A stretch of 64,000 bases of DNA. Origin: Neckera pumila (taxonomy: Eukaryota > Streptophyta > Bryopsida > Hypnales > Neckeraceae). Made by a program: the position numbers and the translations under genes. Below the pieces are notes generated by a model. The model did not search any database. It was given only the letters and a program-made list of their open reading frames with translations, and was not told the origin of the DNA. Shown in pieces: positions 1-12,349 of this stretch (position 1 is its first letter; each line of letters opens with the position of its first letter). Location of the stretch: assembly GCA_963969595.1 (NCBI GenBank), contig OZ018411.1, positions 1,490,501 through 1,554,500 on the forward strand, given 5' to 3'.

Positions 1-1022
1 TTCGCAAACCCCGGCCGCGAGGTTTTTGACTCCCCAAAATAACTCAACCCGTCACCAGCATTGCACACCATCACGTGCTCAAATTTGTGCACTTTCCAGT
101 AGGCGTCGAACATGGTTGGATCTCCGCTGTACAAATTGTACACCACTAGTACGTTAAAATCACCAAATTTGTTATTTTTGCACTTGGGGGTATGACAATC
201 CACGATGGTTTTTTGGATTTGTATTGCCATAGACCTTCACAACACGAGCACCATTCTGCAGGGACGGAGTTTGATAAGCTCAAACATGTCAGAGAGTGCA
301 AAATTTCGCCCCAAAAAACCCGCAAATGAGAATACACTTGACAGTGATAGTTATGAAAAAAAAATCCCAAGTATGGAAGTCCCAAAGCTTGATTGAGAGA
401 CATTCTATTGCAAAGAGCATTACAGTATCCTATTTTTCTTACATCCTATTTTTCTTACAACTCAATTGTGGCCAATTTGTTCCATGATGTACTTAGAAGT
501 GAACTTTTCAACTTAAAAAAAGCAGTACGTAATGAGACAAGTAGGCTCGACGAAATTGTCATACAAATAGGATGGCTTACCTTATATTTTGAGTGCTTTC
601 ATATGCACCATCTTTGGTTTTGGATCTTCCTATTTAACAGGACTTGAAAGCTTGTAATAGAAAAGTAATCTCATTCTTTGGCAACTAGCACTACAACAAG
701 CCATCCTATTTGCTTCACAATTCACTTGTGGCCGACTTGTGCCACTATGTACCAATAGTGAACATTTCAAATCTTAAAATTTGCACTGCTGATACATGTC
801 GACACAATTTGATTCGACTAAATTGTCATGCAAATAACATGGCTTAGCTTGCATTGTGTGCACTTTTTGAGGGAGGTGAATATTAATAGAAACTTACTGG
901 TCGCAATTCAGAAGAATTGGATCTTCTGGAGTTGCTGCATCTCCACCGGGTTTGCTGGTTGATCCTTTCCTTAGCTTCAAATACAATCCCTGCCAAGTGA
1001 ATTTGCTGCCATCAGCTGCCAT
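1..1022 (-). CDS. Unrecognised gene, two exons, runs off the left edge
   Basis: Two exons can be joined on the minus strand. The first (898-1022) opens with ATG directly after an acceptor (gattcag) and ends at a consensus donor (CCA|GTAAGT) in phase 2; it encodes 41 codons, starting MAADGSKFTWQGLYLKLRKG. The second (1-234) begins after GTGAAG, is in matching phase and stays open for 77 codons to the window edge, with a Cys/His patch (DCHTPKC) followed by FGDFNVLVVYNLYSGDP. I do not recognise the family. The ATG may be internal if a coding exon lies upstream. The open frame across the predicted junction and the good donor are the support; the acceptor of the second exon has a poor pyrimidine tract. 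The intron (235-897) holds a tandem duplication. Confidence 0.45.
443..872. repeat. Degenerate tandem duplication, about 257-bp period
   Basis: About 443-605 and 701-872 are two diverged direct copies. Shared landmarks are CATCCTATTT, TGTGGCC, GTGAAC, TCGAC..AAATTGTCAT and ATGGCTTA. They lie in the predicted intron of the left-edge gene. Confidence 0.6.
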
Positions 1023-3235
1023 CTGAATCACAGGAGCACAGAAGTGTTGAATAGTGTGAATAATATGGAGTGCCCTGCAAATAAGTTGTAGGAGTCACCA
1101 ACTGATGGCATTCAAGATGGAATCAGTGAAACCTCTAAAACTAACAATCTCGAGTCCAAAATTAAAGTAAGCAATCTACATAAGTATCAAAGAGAGAAAG
1201 CAATCAAGTCACCAAGGTCTTCAATGGAGAAGCAAAATAATTAAGCATTTGTGTTACACAACAATGGCTCTCAATTAATGGTACATACAATAACGATTGG
1301 GTTCATACTTTCAGGCCACAGTTTGCTAATTTTTCCACACATCTCTCAAATTTTTAATCCATGATTTTGTAATTGCACACTAGCCACTAGACAAATGAAT
1401 ACAGATTTTGTTCATTCATGCATCAAACATTCGTGTAAGGCACCACTATTACTGTATCACTGTGGCAAGAAAAGGAAGCAAAGGCCAAGGTCACAGGATT
1501 TACAAATGTTCATCCTCCCCAGTTTGAGGCAAATCAATTTCTAGTCATTAATTTCCTGACCAATTCCTCTTGAGAGAGAGGCCTTGCCATAAACAGTGAT
1601 TGAAGGAAATGAGCAATTGATCATCAAAATGCACAACATATGCAAAAACAAGATTTTTATCAGAGCACCAGGTATGCTAGACTTTTCCCAAGCCAGTATC
1701 CGAGATTTGAGACCAGCTCTTTTGATTACTTAGTAAAATCTACACAAGATGAGATTGAAATCGAACCGTCCCCCTAAAATTAGCTGCAATTCTATATCCT
1801 TGGCTCTAAAAATCAAATTGAGATATTGTCTTTAGTTAATAACCCGCAGATCAGGACTCCTAAGAGCATCATCAACTCTGGAGAAACTTAGTTAACGACT
1901 GTCTTGTTAGCGTCTCATACAAAAAAACAAAATCTGCAAAACCGACAGGGTACATAAGCTTGGACATGAGACTTCTATCTTGAATAATTGACGAAGAAAC
2001 TTTTGATCTTTCATTTAGCAAGGCAAACCAAAAACCTTCAGTCAGAATGGCCGAAACCGTTCAACTGCCATGATTGTTTCTATGTTTCTATGCACACCAA
2101 AATTGTGACGTTCCAGTGTTCAATTCTCTAAAAAATAGGACTAGTATAGATCTCAGATTTCAACCCACTCAGTTGAAACTACTGAACATTCACCACACAA
2201 TCCGCCATTTCGAGAAATTTGAGAGTTCGAGTCACGAATCCTTAACATTGAGATATTATAAACACTGCAGCAAATAATCATTCAGTATTGCAACTCAACT
2301 CAAAAACGGAAGCTATCTGCATCTCTCTCTCACTCTGTAAAAAGGTTTCAAAATTGCAGCAAATGATTCATGAATGACTGGAATTCGATTCAGCGGAAAG
2401 CCTGATTGTTACCATAACTTTGAATTGGGTCAATCAATCAATCAATCATCAGAATGACATCAAAAGCTGACTTGCTTGTAAATTTGAATGAGGAGCAATC
2501 TATTGAGCAACACCGACCAACAAATATGCACACACAGCCAGCGAGAATAAGTTACAGACTCGAGGAAGAAAAAAATGAAACAAATTATCTGTGAAACAGA
2601 GGCCGGTAGCGTACCTGTAAAAATTAATGTGCCTGTTGCAAATTATTGGTGTGATCCCAGCATTGATATATGGATCTACAACTTGTGCGTCTGTGCTCCA
2701 AGAAAGAAAGCAAACTAAGTTAGAAGGAGGTATTCTAACAGAGATTTTGAGACACATATATGCAATGGGAAGTTTATTAATTAGTGCAGGTGCAAATCCC
2801 AGTTGTTGCATTTCTGATGTTACTAGTGCAGAGGGTTGATGTCTTCTGGCCAGGAAGCATCCTTCAATTCATGGCTCAAGGTGATATTTTGTAGCAATTG
2901 CGGTGAGTAGGACATGTGATTATGTGACTTCTTGCCCATGTGATGAATTCAACCATCCTCCATTGATTGCGTGCAAACAAACAAAATTTGGAGGCTTGGA
3001 GAGGGACTGAGGATTTGCAAATACCAAATGACCAGTGTGATATACTAATTGAATGTGTTGTACACTATATATTTTACATTCAATTATATGTATTGTTGGA
3101 TATTGCTATGCTAGGATTTTCAATTTCACCCCTTTTTCCCCAGGCCCTAAAAACCATTTCATCTCTTTCTTTGCCTGAGGGTTCATTGTTTTAAAATAGC
3201 ATGGATATTTAATTCATATGAAGCTGGAATTTGTA
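1023..3235. other. AT-rich stretch with no supported gene
   Basis: Only short ORFs without family resemblance are present. It probably contains the upstream part of the left-edge minus-strand gene (5' UTR or first intron), but I cannot place an exon. A short ATCA microsatellite lies at about 2429-2447. Confidence 0.5.
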
Positions 3236-4360
3236 TTATGCAAAGTAGTGGGGAGCATAGAATGGGTTGTTTAAATAAACAAATAAAAAATGGACAAGAA
3301 GAAGTCCCCACATATGATCAACTAATTTAATTGCTGTAAAGAAAGGAGGACCAATTTGGGCTTTACGGATCATTCCCAAGATAAATGGGCATGTTTCAAC
3401 GTACTGCAGTTTTGAGCCCAGTATACATGATTGTAGACATTGTTCCAATCTCTAATTTTGGTTAAAGCAAAAGTTTGTTGGCACATTTGGAATAGAATAA
3501 TTATACGGATCTTAGAAATACAATACTTGTGGGTAAGATGTCCAAGATTGAATGGTTCTTGGAGACTTGGGCCTTCTAAAGGCTTCTCTAAGTTGATGAG
3601 TGGAAGGTGCTAGGCAAAATTGAACTTTGGAGATCTACTTCATTTTGGGAAGAAGGGAAGTATTCTAATTTGTCTTTTTAGGTGCATAGATTATGTTTCA
3701 CTTTTCAAAATGATTCCAAAATAATTATTTGTTTTCATTTGTAAAGTTATAAGGGTTTAAAATTTTAGAAGTGGTTTGGACAATAGACAAGCAGTTTAGA
3801 GAATCAATTGGCCAAACTTCAATCAATAATGCAAAAAAAATCTTTTACATAGGAACTAGTTAAGTACAATAGTTCTAAACTCAAGGTCTATAAAATCTCT
3901 ATTTACGATGTCACATGCTATCCAATCTAAAGTGTCTCTTCTGTCCTTATGAATAAAAAGTGATGTTTATTTTCATACAAGGTAGATCTTATCTTGCAAA
4001 GTCTTGTACGCATTGTATTCAATATCCCCTCAAAGAACATATGATAGCAGTACATTCTATCACTTAACATTGAACTGAACGGGACATTAAAAACATTCCT
4101 AAGTCATTGTCATTCCTACCATGGGAACTTTTCTGGCTAGTAAATAGTACATAGTACATGGTTAGATCTTGGTTTGAAAAAGAGAGGTCAATTCATTTAT
4201 TCTAAAGGAATTTATTTGAGTTCCTCACTTCCCCTATTGAAGTCAGGAATCATGACTCAATCTTTTCTTGTGATTCATTAACCATCTTGGTTCAGATTTA
4301 TTTTGTTTGTTGGAAATTGAAATGACATTTGATATTCATGTTGGATACTAATTTAGTACA
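3236..4360 (-). repeat. Dispersed repeat R3, inverted copy
   Basis: Reverse-complement relative of 7085-8290 and 14235-15140. Matching blocks include the segment around 3290-3320 (complement of 8219-8262) and the block ending GTCATTGTCATTCCTA (about 4105-4120), which mirrors 7465-7485. No coding capacity. The ends are diffuse, so the class is unknown. Confidence 0.65.
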
Positions 4361-4614
4361 ATTGAAGGTGAACTATCATTCTCCATTCTCATTTAGTTTA
4401 TCTAGTGAAAATTTAGCTAGCAATTGATGTTCATGTTGGATACTAAATCAGTGCAAGGCAAACCACTCTTGCTTCCATTTAATTTATTTTTGATGAAAAA
4501 TTTAGTTGACAATAAGTATCCATGTTGCCATTTTGTGTTCATAACATTACCAAAGTTGTTGCCATTTAGTGTCAGGGTCTCGTATTTAGTGTTGCAAACA
4601 CTTAAATTTCATCA

Positions 4615-4822
4615 TTAGGGGAGGCAACCCATTCCTGATCGACGACCCATTTTTTATCACTTCAGGAATTACAAGGTGGAAAATTTTCTTGTGTGCAACA
4701 ATAGTGTTTGGACTCTTCCTAGAGTTTTCAAATATTTTGGTATCAAAATGAAGTTGCTATGAATTAATGAGTTTCAGATTCTGTAATTCCTTAAGTGATC
4801 AAAAATGGGTTGCCTCCCCTAA
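4615..4822. mobile_element. Hairpin MITE, ends TTAGGGGAGGCAACCCATT
   Basis: The termini are inverted copies: TTAGGGGAGGCAACCCATT at the left and AATGGGTTGCCTCCCCTAA at the right, with further pairing inside (TTTATCACTT / AAGTGATCAAAA and GGAATTAC / GTAATTCC). About 208 bp and non-coding. Target duplication is not clear. Confidence 0.8.
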
Positions 4823-4825
4823 GTA

Positions 4826-5100
4826 AGGTGGGTACACCCAAATGCGCCACTGACCTTAAACCACTATCTATACTCTCTGTACATCTCCAAAATCAGTTTT
4901 GTACCTATGTGGAAGAAACGCTTTTAGAACCAAACTTTGTTCCTTAATAACTTTTGCACACAGTATCCAAATGCTACGTTCTCTGGTGCGTTGGAACCTC
5001 CTTCCACTTGCCAATAAGACTGTATGAAAATCTGACCAGCCTAGTAACAGTAACTAGGCACAGTACCAATTTGTGGCGGTTTTGGGTGTACCCACCTTAA
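4826..5100. mobile_element. Short inverted-repeat element, AAGGTGGGTACACCC ends
   Basis: The left terminus AAGGTGGGTACACCCAAA and the right terminus TTTGGGTGTACCCACCTT are perfect inverted repeats flanking about 240 bp. It directly abuts the MITE at 4615-4822. A diverged relative lies at 17218-17410. Confidence 0.8.
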
Positions 5101-5478
5101 GTAGTGCACTGTGACATAAATAGCGGTAAATCTCAAGCTTCAAAATGTGCAACAACAGAAAAAACATGTTGAACTTGGGATGCAGCATTCGATAGACGTA
5201 TGATCTGCAACAGTTATTTTGGAGCGTGACTCTCGGTTCCAGTACAACTAGTTCATGCCGGATATTCGTATGCCGTGCAGATGGTCGTTGACTGATGGAT
5301 TTGTAATCCTCACAGCCTGCCCACTCTCAGGGAATCCAGAAAGATGCTAACTTTTGTGTGCAGGCAAGATAGGGCAAAAGCATCCATCAGTCCTGTGTGC
5401 GACAGTGTTTGGAGCTTGCCTGATTCGTAAACCACTCGTGGGACTTCTCCTGTTCATTCTGCGGGGAAGTTTCTGCGC
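5101..5478. other. No gene or repeat recognised
   Basis: Spacer of intermediate GC content between the 4826-5100 element and the GC-rich hairpin. Nothing supported. Confidence 0.4.
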
Positions 5479-5703
5479 CATAATGCCCGATTACGTGGGC
5501 AAACTCGCGTAATCAGGGGTTACGGATTTTTCATCCGGCTCCAATTTATCATCCGGGTTTTCATTGAATTTTGCTTGTGCTTTACGTTGGGCAATACCCT
5601 TATCGTCGGGCATTGCGCCAAATAATTGGCCCTCCTTGTCGGGCTCCGCCCTCCTTGTCGGCCAATTATTTGGCGCAATGCCCTCCTTTGCGGGCATTGC
5701 CCT
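5479..5703. repeat. GC-rich hairpin with arms of about 43 bp
   Basis: The arms are 5589-5631 and 5660-5702. Both contain the inverted block GGGCATTGCGCCAAATAATT, followed by GGCC, and both start or end with GGGCAAT/ATTGCCC. The loop repeats CTCCTTGTCGG. The upstream stretch 5479-5560 carries shorter related units (CATAATGCCC). GC content is far above the surroundings. ORFs here on both strands are by-products of the symmetry. Confidence 0.8.
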
Positions 5704-5879
5704 ATACTTAGTACACTGTTCACTCCCGCAAGTTACACAATTTTAAGCTATGATGCCCCAATACCTGCAAGTTACAAAATAGCCACAAAGTAAGGTAGAA
5801 GCACTAGTAGTTGATCATTTAAGGAGTTTTGGAGCAGATTGTGCGCAGTATGAGGGGGTGGAAATTTTTTCCATGTAGG

Positions 5880-6500
5880 AAGATAGGAAATATGGAGATG
5901 GCAAAATTTTCAAAATTTAACTCTCAAAACTGAAATTATAGTGAATTTTGGGAGCCAAAAAGTGCATTTCATTAGTAGGCAATGTCTAGAGTCTTCCAAT
6001 TCCGATTGTTCAAGGATGCTCATAACTTCGGGACGTGTATCATAACCATATTAGTCCCAACCTTGAAAAGGACAGAAAAAACAACACTCTAAGCCTAATT
6101 TCCAACCTAAGGTTGGAAAAAGCGCACCCTATAGGTTGGGTATTGGGCGTGGTCGACAATTGGTGCTTCTACGTTACCATTTTTTTCAAATTCCCAAGCA
6201 ATTGTTAAAGGTGTTTTCTAATGTTGTTGAGAAGACCACAAAATTTAATACCAAACTAGTGTGCCTTGTGCCGTTGCCACAACCAAAATAAAAATAAAAG
6301 TAATTTTAATTAATAAAAACTTCAAAATGGAACAAATTTCACATTGTAAGTCCAAACGCCATGAAATAAAGCTTGTGCCCCCTTCCTTGCCAAAGAGCTT
6401 TTCGACGGTACCAAGCATGCAACCGGGGATGCACGGTCTAGGAGATCTCCACGTCAAAAACAAAACAAACAAATCAAACAAATAGCCTAACTTAAGGTAA
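5880..6500. repeat. Dispersed repeats shared with 22.8-23.9 kb
   Basis: Two parts. The stretch 5880-6150 (landmarks AGTCCCAACCTTGAAAAG, CCAACCTAAGGTTGG) matches 23480-23760 in inverted orientation. The stretch 6240-6500 (landmarks GTGTGCC, ACCGGGGA, AAACAAACAAAT) matches 22790-23060 in direct orientation. Non-coding. Confidence 0.6.
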
Positions 6501-7084
6501 TGGTGGATGGATACTATAAAATTAATACCACATTGATTTGTCTTAATAGTGTGGAAGTAATAGTGTGGGAGTAGTGTCATTTTTTTGAGGTGTACATTTT
6601 AACATCTATCAACATCACACTTATAATAGGGTTTTACACTATTATGTTACATTTTTTATTCTTTGATGTGATCATTTTATATCAAGCAATAGTTGAAATA
6701 TGTAACAACAAGATTAAACGATATAATTTGTTGATAATAATATATAAAGAATGTTATTTAAATCCAATTCAAGTATTCAAACATATTCTTCCTTTGACCT
6801 CCTATAAAGAAGATTTTTTGTGATATTCAATGGCGTATATTACTCCATTCTAAATTACTTGAATCAATTGGCTAGTGTTCAATTAGTTATAAATGGTATA
6901 ATGTATTTCATCGAGTATTAGATACACTTATTTAGAAGAGGTCAAAGGTGAAAAAGCAACATAGGCTCGAACATAGATAACAAAGTTGGATTTAAGGATA
7001 TCTCTATTTTGAATTCCATTGTTCAAACACTTTGAATATGTTTTCGTTGTCTTAATGTTAGGAATGTTGTCAACAATATGAATC
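6501..7084. other. AT-rich spacer, nothing supported
   Basis: Very AT-rich with only a few short ORFs that lack any recognisable motif. Confidence 0.4.
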
Positions 7085-8290
7085 CAGTCCAAAAGTGATC
7101 AAATATGCATTCCTAAGACCCTTCACTTAGTCCACTCTTAATACCAATTAAGTGTAAGCATATACAAGTTTAAAATATTTCTAAGTAAACTATTATTTTT
7201 TCAATATTAAATTCATTTACATGTTAAATATAATATATGATTGGATTTTAATTGAAACATTGTACTAAAGTAAAATTACTATTCATCAAACAAAAGATTT
7301 TGAAATTGCAACTAATCACAAAAAAAGATTGACTAAGTGTTTTGTGACTTTCATAGGGAAACTCAAAGAAATTCCTTCAGAATAAAATAAATTGACCTCT
7401 CTTTTTCGTTGAACCAGTAATAGCCTTTTACTATACACTAGCAGACTGATAGGTCCTATAATAGGAATGATAGTGACTTAGGAATGTTTTGAATGTCTTA
7501 TGTCAATGTACTACTTAATGTCAAGAGATACACAATCTATCGCTATCTCATGTTTTTTGGGGGGATATTGAATATAATGACAGTTAAGACTTTAATTCAA
7601 GCATATTTCAAAATGAAATCTACCTTGGATAAAAATAAACATCACTCGCATTCACAGGGATACAAGAGGCACTTTAAATTAGGCAACATGTGACATTGTA
7701 ACTAGAGATTTCACAGGAACTTGAATTTGGAACTATTGTTCTAATACCTATATATTAAGAGAATTTTTTTTTGTATATATTGATCAATGTTTGGTGAGTT
7801 TGTTCCTTAAACTACTTGTCTATTTTCCAAACTAATGCGAGAACTTTAAACACATAATTTTACGAATGAAAACAAACAACTATTTTGAAATCATCTTGAA
7901 AAGTCCAATATAATCTATGTATCTAAGAAGGCATATTAGTATACTTTCCTTCTGCCCAAAATGAAGTATATCTCCAAAGTTCAATTTTGTCCACCACCTT
8001 ACATTCCTCAACGTAGAATTATTCTATTCAAAATGTGTAAATTTGTTATTCCTTTCAACAAAGTTAGAGATTGGACAAATGTCTATGATTATCCATTTTG
8101 GGTTGAAAATTGTATATATATTGAAACATACCCAATTATCTCGGAAAAGACCCATGAAGCCCAAATCGGTCCTTGAATGTGTTTCTTACAACAATTAAAT
8201 AAATTCGTTGGCCCGATATGTGGGGACTTCTTCTTGTCCATTTTTTATTTGTTTATTTAACCAACCCATTATTTGCTCTCCAGTACTTCT
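7085..8290 (+). repeat. Dispersed repeat R3, reference copy
   Basis: Closest to 14235-15140 (shared blocks TGCATTCCTAAGA, GGTCCTATAATAGGAATGA, GGGGGATATTGAATATAATG) and, in inverse, to 3236-4360. Non-coding. Its right end abuts the 8299-8985 repeat. Confidence 0.65.
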
Positions 8291-8298
8291 CATGATAC

Positions 8299-8985
8299 AA
8301 ATGGCAACACTTTACTTTCACAAAATAAACCTAATTCTCAGAACTTTATTTGACAAAACGGACACATTTCATGATCCTGAATCCCTTGTTAACCCTAAAT
8401 GTCTAGAAGGCCCTGCTGGAGCTTCTCAAGTCACAAATAGTGCCACACAATAACAATTTCATAGAGCTGAGCCCTTTATCAAAATTTTGTCATTTATCTC
8501 CTGGAGTTTTCCAATCACAAAATAAATAAACGAAAGGGTGATACATGAAACCTCTAAAAAGAATTCAAAAAATGCCTATCATTAAATCCAAGAGATAAAT
8601 GGTTAAGATTATTCATTCTAGCGTGTCAAAATGCATATTTCTGCGTATGCTACTCTAAAATATCTTCATCTTCTCAGTCAAATCAATTAAACTTAAAAGT
8701 AGATTTGAACTTCAATTTTGAAGTAAGAGAAAAAATTCAATAAGTAAGTCAAATTGACAGAAGCATCACTTCCCTTTTCCAATAATCTGTAAACTCCATG
8801 ACTTTAAATTGCACAACCTACACACGCACAAAACTCGCATTCCTATTCGAATTCCCGTAATGACAAACAATTCCGAAGGACGACAATCCAGAATTCCATC
8901 CCAAACCAAGAAAAGTCGCAAGAAGTTTCACATCACCGGAAATGAAACTACGACAATCACCAAATGCAAATTCGCAAGCCAAGTG
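8299..8985. repeat. Duplicate of intron-1 sequence of the HugZ-type gene
   Basis: Very similar to 21247-21917 in the same orientation. The stretch around 8335-8510 is nearly identical, then small indels accumulate. The match starts at CAAATGGCAACA and stops at TTCGCAAGCC, three bases short of the exon-1 donor of the gene at 18128-22154. Both copies keep a short ORF (LFDKTDTFHDPESL), which I regard as chance conservation of a recent duplicate. Confidence 0.8.
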
Positions 8986-9044
8986 CCCACACACGACGGA
9001 TAGTGCTGGTAATGTGCTGCAACTTATTGCACTTCAGAATACAA

Positions 9045-9132
9045 AGGTCCCCCTAGCCCACGAAACAGTGAGTCAAGCAAAATAAAATTACTTCAGGAAC
9101 TTTGAGACATCACCGTGACCATAGGGGGACCT
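9045..9132. repeat. Short inverted repeat AGGTCCCCCTA / TAGGGGGACCT
   Basis: An 11-bp inverted pair encloses about 66 bp just downstream of the F-box gene. It could be a tiny MITE or a folded transcript end. Confidence 0.45.
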
Positions 9133-9323
9133 GCCCAAGGATTATGGGAGGGTACCTCTATATCATACTATCTAAAAGTTCATGAAACAATCTAATATTA
9201 CTGAAACCATATTATGCGGTCAGCAAATTGTTAGCAATGAAAGCTCATGACTACCTTGCTAATGCTTGATATTCCATTGACAAGCACTAGCATGTTGTAC
9301 TTGCATCGCTTGGAGTCATCTGC

Positions 9324-10645
9324 TCAGGGAACGGCATCCCAACGAAGCTCGCACATGAAAACTCCTTCAAGCCTCTCGTTTCCGGTTGCAGGGCAACCAA
9401 CCGAGGTAGGAAGGTTTTGCCATTCATCTGCAGCCATGTCATAAAGTTTGATAAGCTGACTGAAACTTTCATTTTCGTCAAAGTTGTTCCACGTTTCGTC
9501 AACGTTGTTCCACGTCAAAAGGATAAAGCTAGTGCTACTGAAGAGTTCCATAAACCCAGTGCTAGTGAAGAGTCCCATGTCACGCCGACTAACGTATGGC
9601 CCAATTTGCAGATCTCTCAAATTACAGTCGTTAACTTTCCTGAATTCCGTTGTGCTCCTCTGATATTCATATTCTGAAAGCACGAACATTTCAGGCGAGT
9701 AAACCCACGTGCTAGGATCAGACGTGGGAGCATGCAACACAAACAGACGATCCTTGAGGATGGAGTGCCGTACGACCTCGAGACCATCAAGAGGAGGGCG
9801 GTTGAGAAGATTATATATGGATTTGGCGGCGCAATCAAACACCAGAGATTCCATTCTTTCGCCCAGGAGGGTGTCAGCGGGGCCGAAAACAAGACCAGAG
9901 TCCACGGTGCCCCATGACCCAGTTTGGGAGTCATAGACATCCACTCCAAGAGCGGACTCCTTCTGATTCTTACGATACACCAAGAACACTCTGTAGGAGT
10001 TAGCATCCACATCCGTGACCAATTGCACCAACACGGGCTCCTTCTTGCTAAGCGGCAAGTCAGGCAGAGCTTTCCAAACATTTGTTAACGGATTGCAAAC
10101 ATACACAGGAGATGGCCCAGCATCCTCTTCGTCCTCGCTCTCCGGCACGAAACAAACCAAACCCCCATCGCACACATACCACGAGTCCCTATACCCCATG
10201 TCTCGAGGGAAATTCAATTTCACACCATGCCACTCCTGGGATTTGTATCAAAGACTCGGGTCCAAAAGGTTTTTAGATCATCGTCCCACCCCAGAAGACC
10301 AAAGAGGTTGGGATTTGCCTCCGCAAAGCTCAGTTTGAAGGTGGAGGAATCTGACAGTGTGGACCAAGCACTGGAGCTGTTCTTAAGCTCAATAATTCGA
10401 GGGACGGGCAATCGTGCGAAAACCAGTCCTACCAAATCCTCCGACAAGCTGCTCCAAAGCCCTGGGTCTAGCATCTCTGGGTCTTGTGGACCGTTTCTTG
10501 CAGCAGCAGCTGTTTTCGCTATCTTTGTTTCTGTGCTGAAGTTTTCCGGACATGAGGCGGAAACAACACCTACTTCCATCACTTTCCCTGAATCCGATCC
10601 CTGTATAAATATGAGAACTGTTACTTGCAAAGAGTTTTCACCCAT
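9324..10645 (-). pseudogene. F-box/kelch-like protein gene with one frameshift
   Basis: F-box proteins are substrate receptors of SCF ubiquitin ligases. The N-terminal part (10645-10220) has an F-box at about residues 63-107: LWSSLSEDLVGLVFARLP, then a conserved Trp (SSSAW). The C-terminal part (10223-9324) has the blades of a kelch/FBA-type domain (VYVCNPLTNVWKALPDLP, VDVYDSQTGSWG). The two halves lie in different frames. Reading frame 3 across the joint gives YKSQEWHGVKLNFPRD, the usual form of the first blade strand, so one base is missing in the AAA run at 10242-10244. Either this is a recent pseudogene or the assembly lost a base in a homopolymer. No GT-AG intron explains the shift. About 440 residues would be normal length for the family. 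The tandem duplication at 11114-11533 lies in its upstream region. Confidence 0.8.
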
Positions 10646-11113
10646 TTAGAACGGTTCAAAAAGATCCAGGGATCAGCTGAATGTAGAAACAGACCCCTCA
10701 AGATGAGGGAACATATCATTCTTGAGTAGTAGAGGCATGACACTTGGAGAACGACGTCATTTAGAGCAATTCATGCCAAATCAGAGCAAATCATTCAAAA
10801 CTAAAGCTCAAACATGCTCTGATTCTCTCTACTGTACTGAAGCGATCCTCACAGCAACTCAGCGCAACTAATTCAGTAGCGGATTCTTGTTTCCAATGAT
10901 CAAATAACACCTAACTAATCATTCAGATGAAAAACAGCTTATCAAAATCAGCAGCAGCTTTTTTGCGGTGACTGGCTAAAAAACACATCAATTGAGGTGG
11001 CAATTCCAGAAGAGTTTGTGCCGATCCCTGTACAACCCGATTTCCTTCAAATTAACAAGAACCTGCAGAAAGGCAGGCACAAACAAACCTTTTCTAAACC
11101 CTAATTTCTGATC
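10646..11113. other. Upstream region of the F-box gene
   Basis: No ORF of interest. It should contain the promoter and 5' UTR of the minus-strand F-box gene, but no element is clear. Confidence 0.35.
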
Positions 11114-11533
11114 AAAACGATTACAGAATACAATTTTCACCACGAAATTACAATCAAGAAGTCTAAGCATGATAGAGCACCAAATTTCTCTGTTACTACG
11201 AACATTCTTCCGGTCATCAAAATTGTCTATGAACACGGATGGACTTTCTTCAAACTTGCTATGGAAGACTTCAAATAGATCGAGAAATCTGCATTGAAGA
11301 GAACACTATGGCGTACCAATTAAAACGATTACAGAATACAATTTTCACCACGAAATTACGATCAAGAATTCTAAGCATGATAAAGCACCAAATTTCTCTG
11401 TTACTACGAAAATTCTCCCCGTCATCAAAATTGGCTAAGAACACGGATGAACTTTCTTTCTTCAAACTTGCTATGGAAGACTTGAAATCGATCGAGAGCT
11501 CTGCATTGAAGAAAACACTATGGCGTACCAATT
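11114..11533. repeat. Tandem duplication, period about 210 bp
   Basis: Two head-to-tail copies (about 11114-11320 and 11322-11533) share AAAACGATTACAGAATAC at the start and ACTATGGCGTACCAATT at the end, with few substitutions. The duplication lies upstream of the F-box gene. Confidence 0.85.
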
Positions 11534-11700
11534 ACAGATGTATTGTGGAGAATTCTAGAGCTCTCCATCTCTCCATCACTGATGCATAAAAATCGATTGA
11601 CAGTCAGCTAGCGCAATGCCGGAGACAGAGGATTGAACCTGGCGATGACGGAGCTTCTCCAGAGCCTTGCTTAAGCTTAGCTGCGGCAAGGTGTCTTGAT

Positions 11701-11756
11701 CGCAGACTTGTTGGCCAAGCTCGCAGACTTGATGGCCAAGCTCGCAGACTTGAAAG
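11701..11756. repeat. 21-bp tandem repeat, 2.7 copies
   Basis: The unit CGCAGACTTGATGGCCAAGC (plus T) is repeated with one substitution. It is too short to give a function. Confidence 0.8.
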
Positions 11757-11811
11757 GGCAGATCGAATCATTTTCTAATTTTTCATTTTGACACAAATAC
11801 ATTAGAAGAGA

Positions 11812-11962
11812 CATTAGATGATATTTGGGGGTCTTGGAGGGCCGTTTCAGGCTTGTTCCCTGATCTGCCCAGATTCAGTGAACGCCGGTACAGGTGTGTC
11901 AGAATTTTTTTTTCAAAAAAAAAAAAAAAAAAAAATCTTAACAAAATATCATTTTAAGCAAA

Positions 11963-11993
<31 letters not shown>

Positions 11994-12121
11994 TTTACAA
12001 AAAATGACGTGGCAATTGCTTGACCACGTTAGCCAGTTGCTGCTGCGTTCCTGCAGTCTAGGAACGCAACAGACAGCAGGAGAACTCGGAGCCCTCTAAA
12101 ACCCCCAAATCTCATCTAATG
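11812..12121 (+). mobile_element. CATTAGA MITE, copy A
   Basis: The termini are inverted repeats of about 31 bp (CATTAGATGATATTTGGGGG at the left; CCCCCAAATCTCATCTAATG at the right, continuing with GCCCTC pairing). Inside are a poly-A tract, an ATTT microsatellite (about 11961-11990) and the conserved pair TGACGTGG...CCACGTTA. Non-coding. Other copies are at 12119-12450, 24254-24350, 28293-28555, 45797-46073 and 48387-48699. Confidence 0.85.
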
Positions 12122-12277
12122 TTTGAGGGCATTGGAGGGCTGTTCCAGGCCGTTTCCCCAATCTGGCCAAATCTGTGAATAGTCGGTACGGGTTGTTAGA
12201 AATTTTTTATTAAACAAAAACAAAAACAAAAAAAATTCTCTCCCAGATAACATTTTGGGCCCAAAATAAATAAATAA

Positions 12278-12349
<72 letters not shown>

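Noticed and set aside
5491..5746. ORFs on both strands in the GC-rich hairpin
   Set aside because: The inverted repeat makes similar peptides on both strands (APNNWP); no sign of coding selection.
8208..8453. ORF shared with 21219-21401 as a possible conserved peptide gene
   Set aside because: The DNA around it is equally conserved, as expected for a recent duplicate, and one copy lies in an intron.
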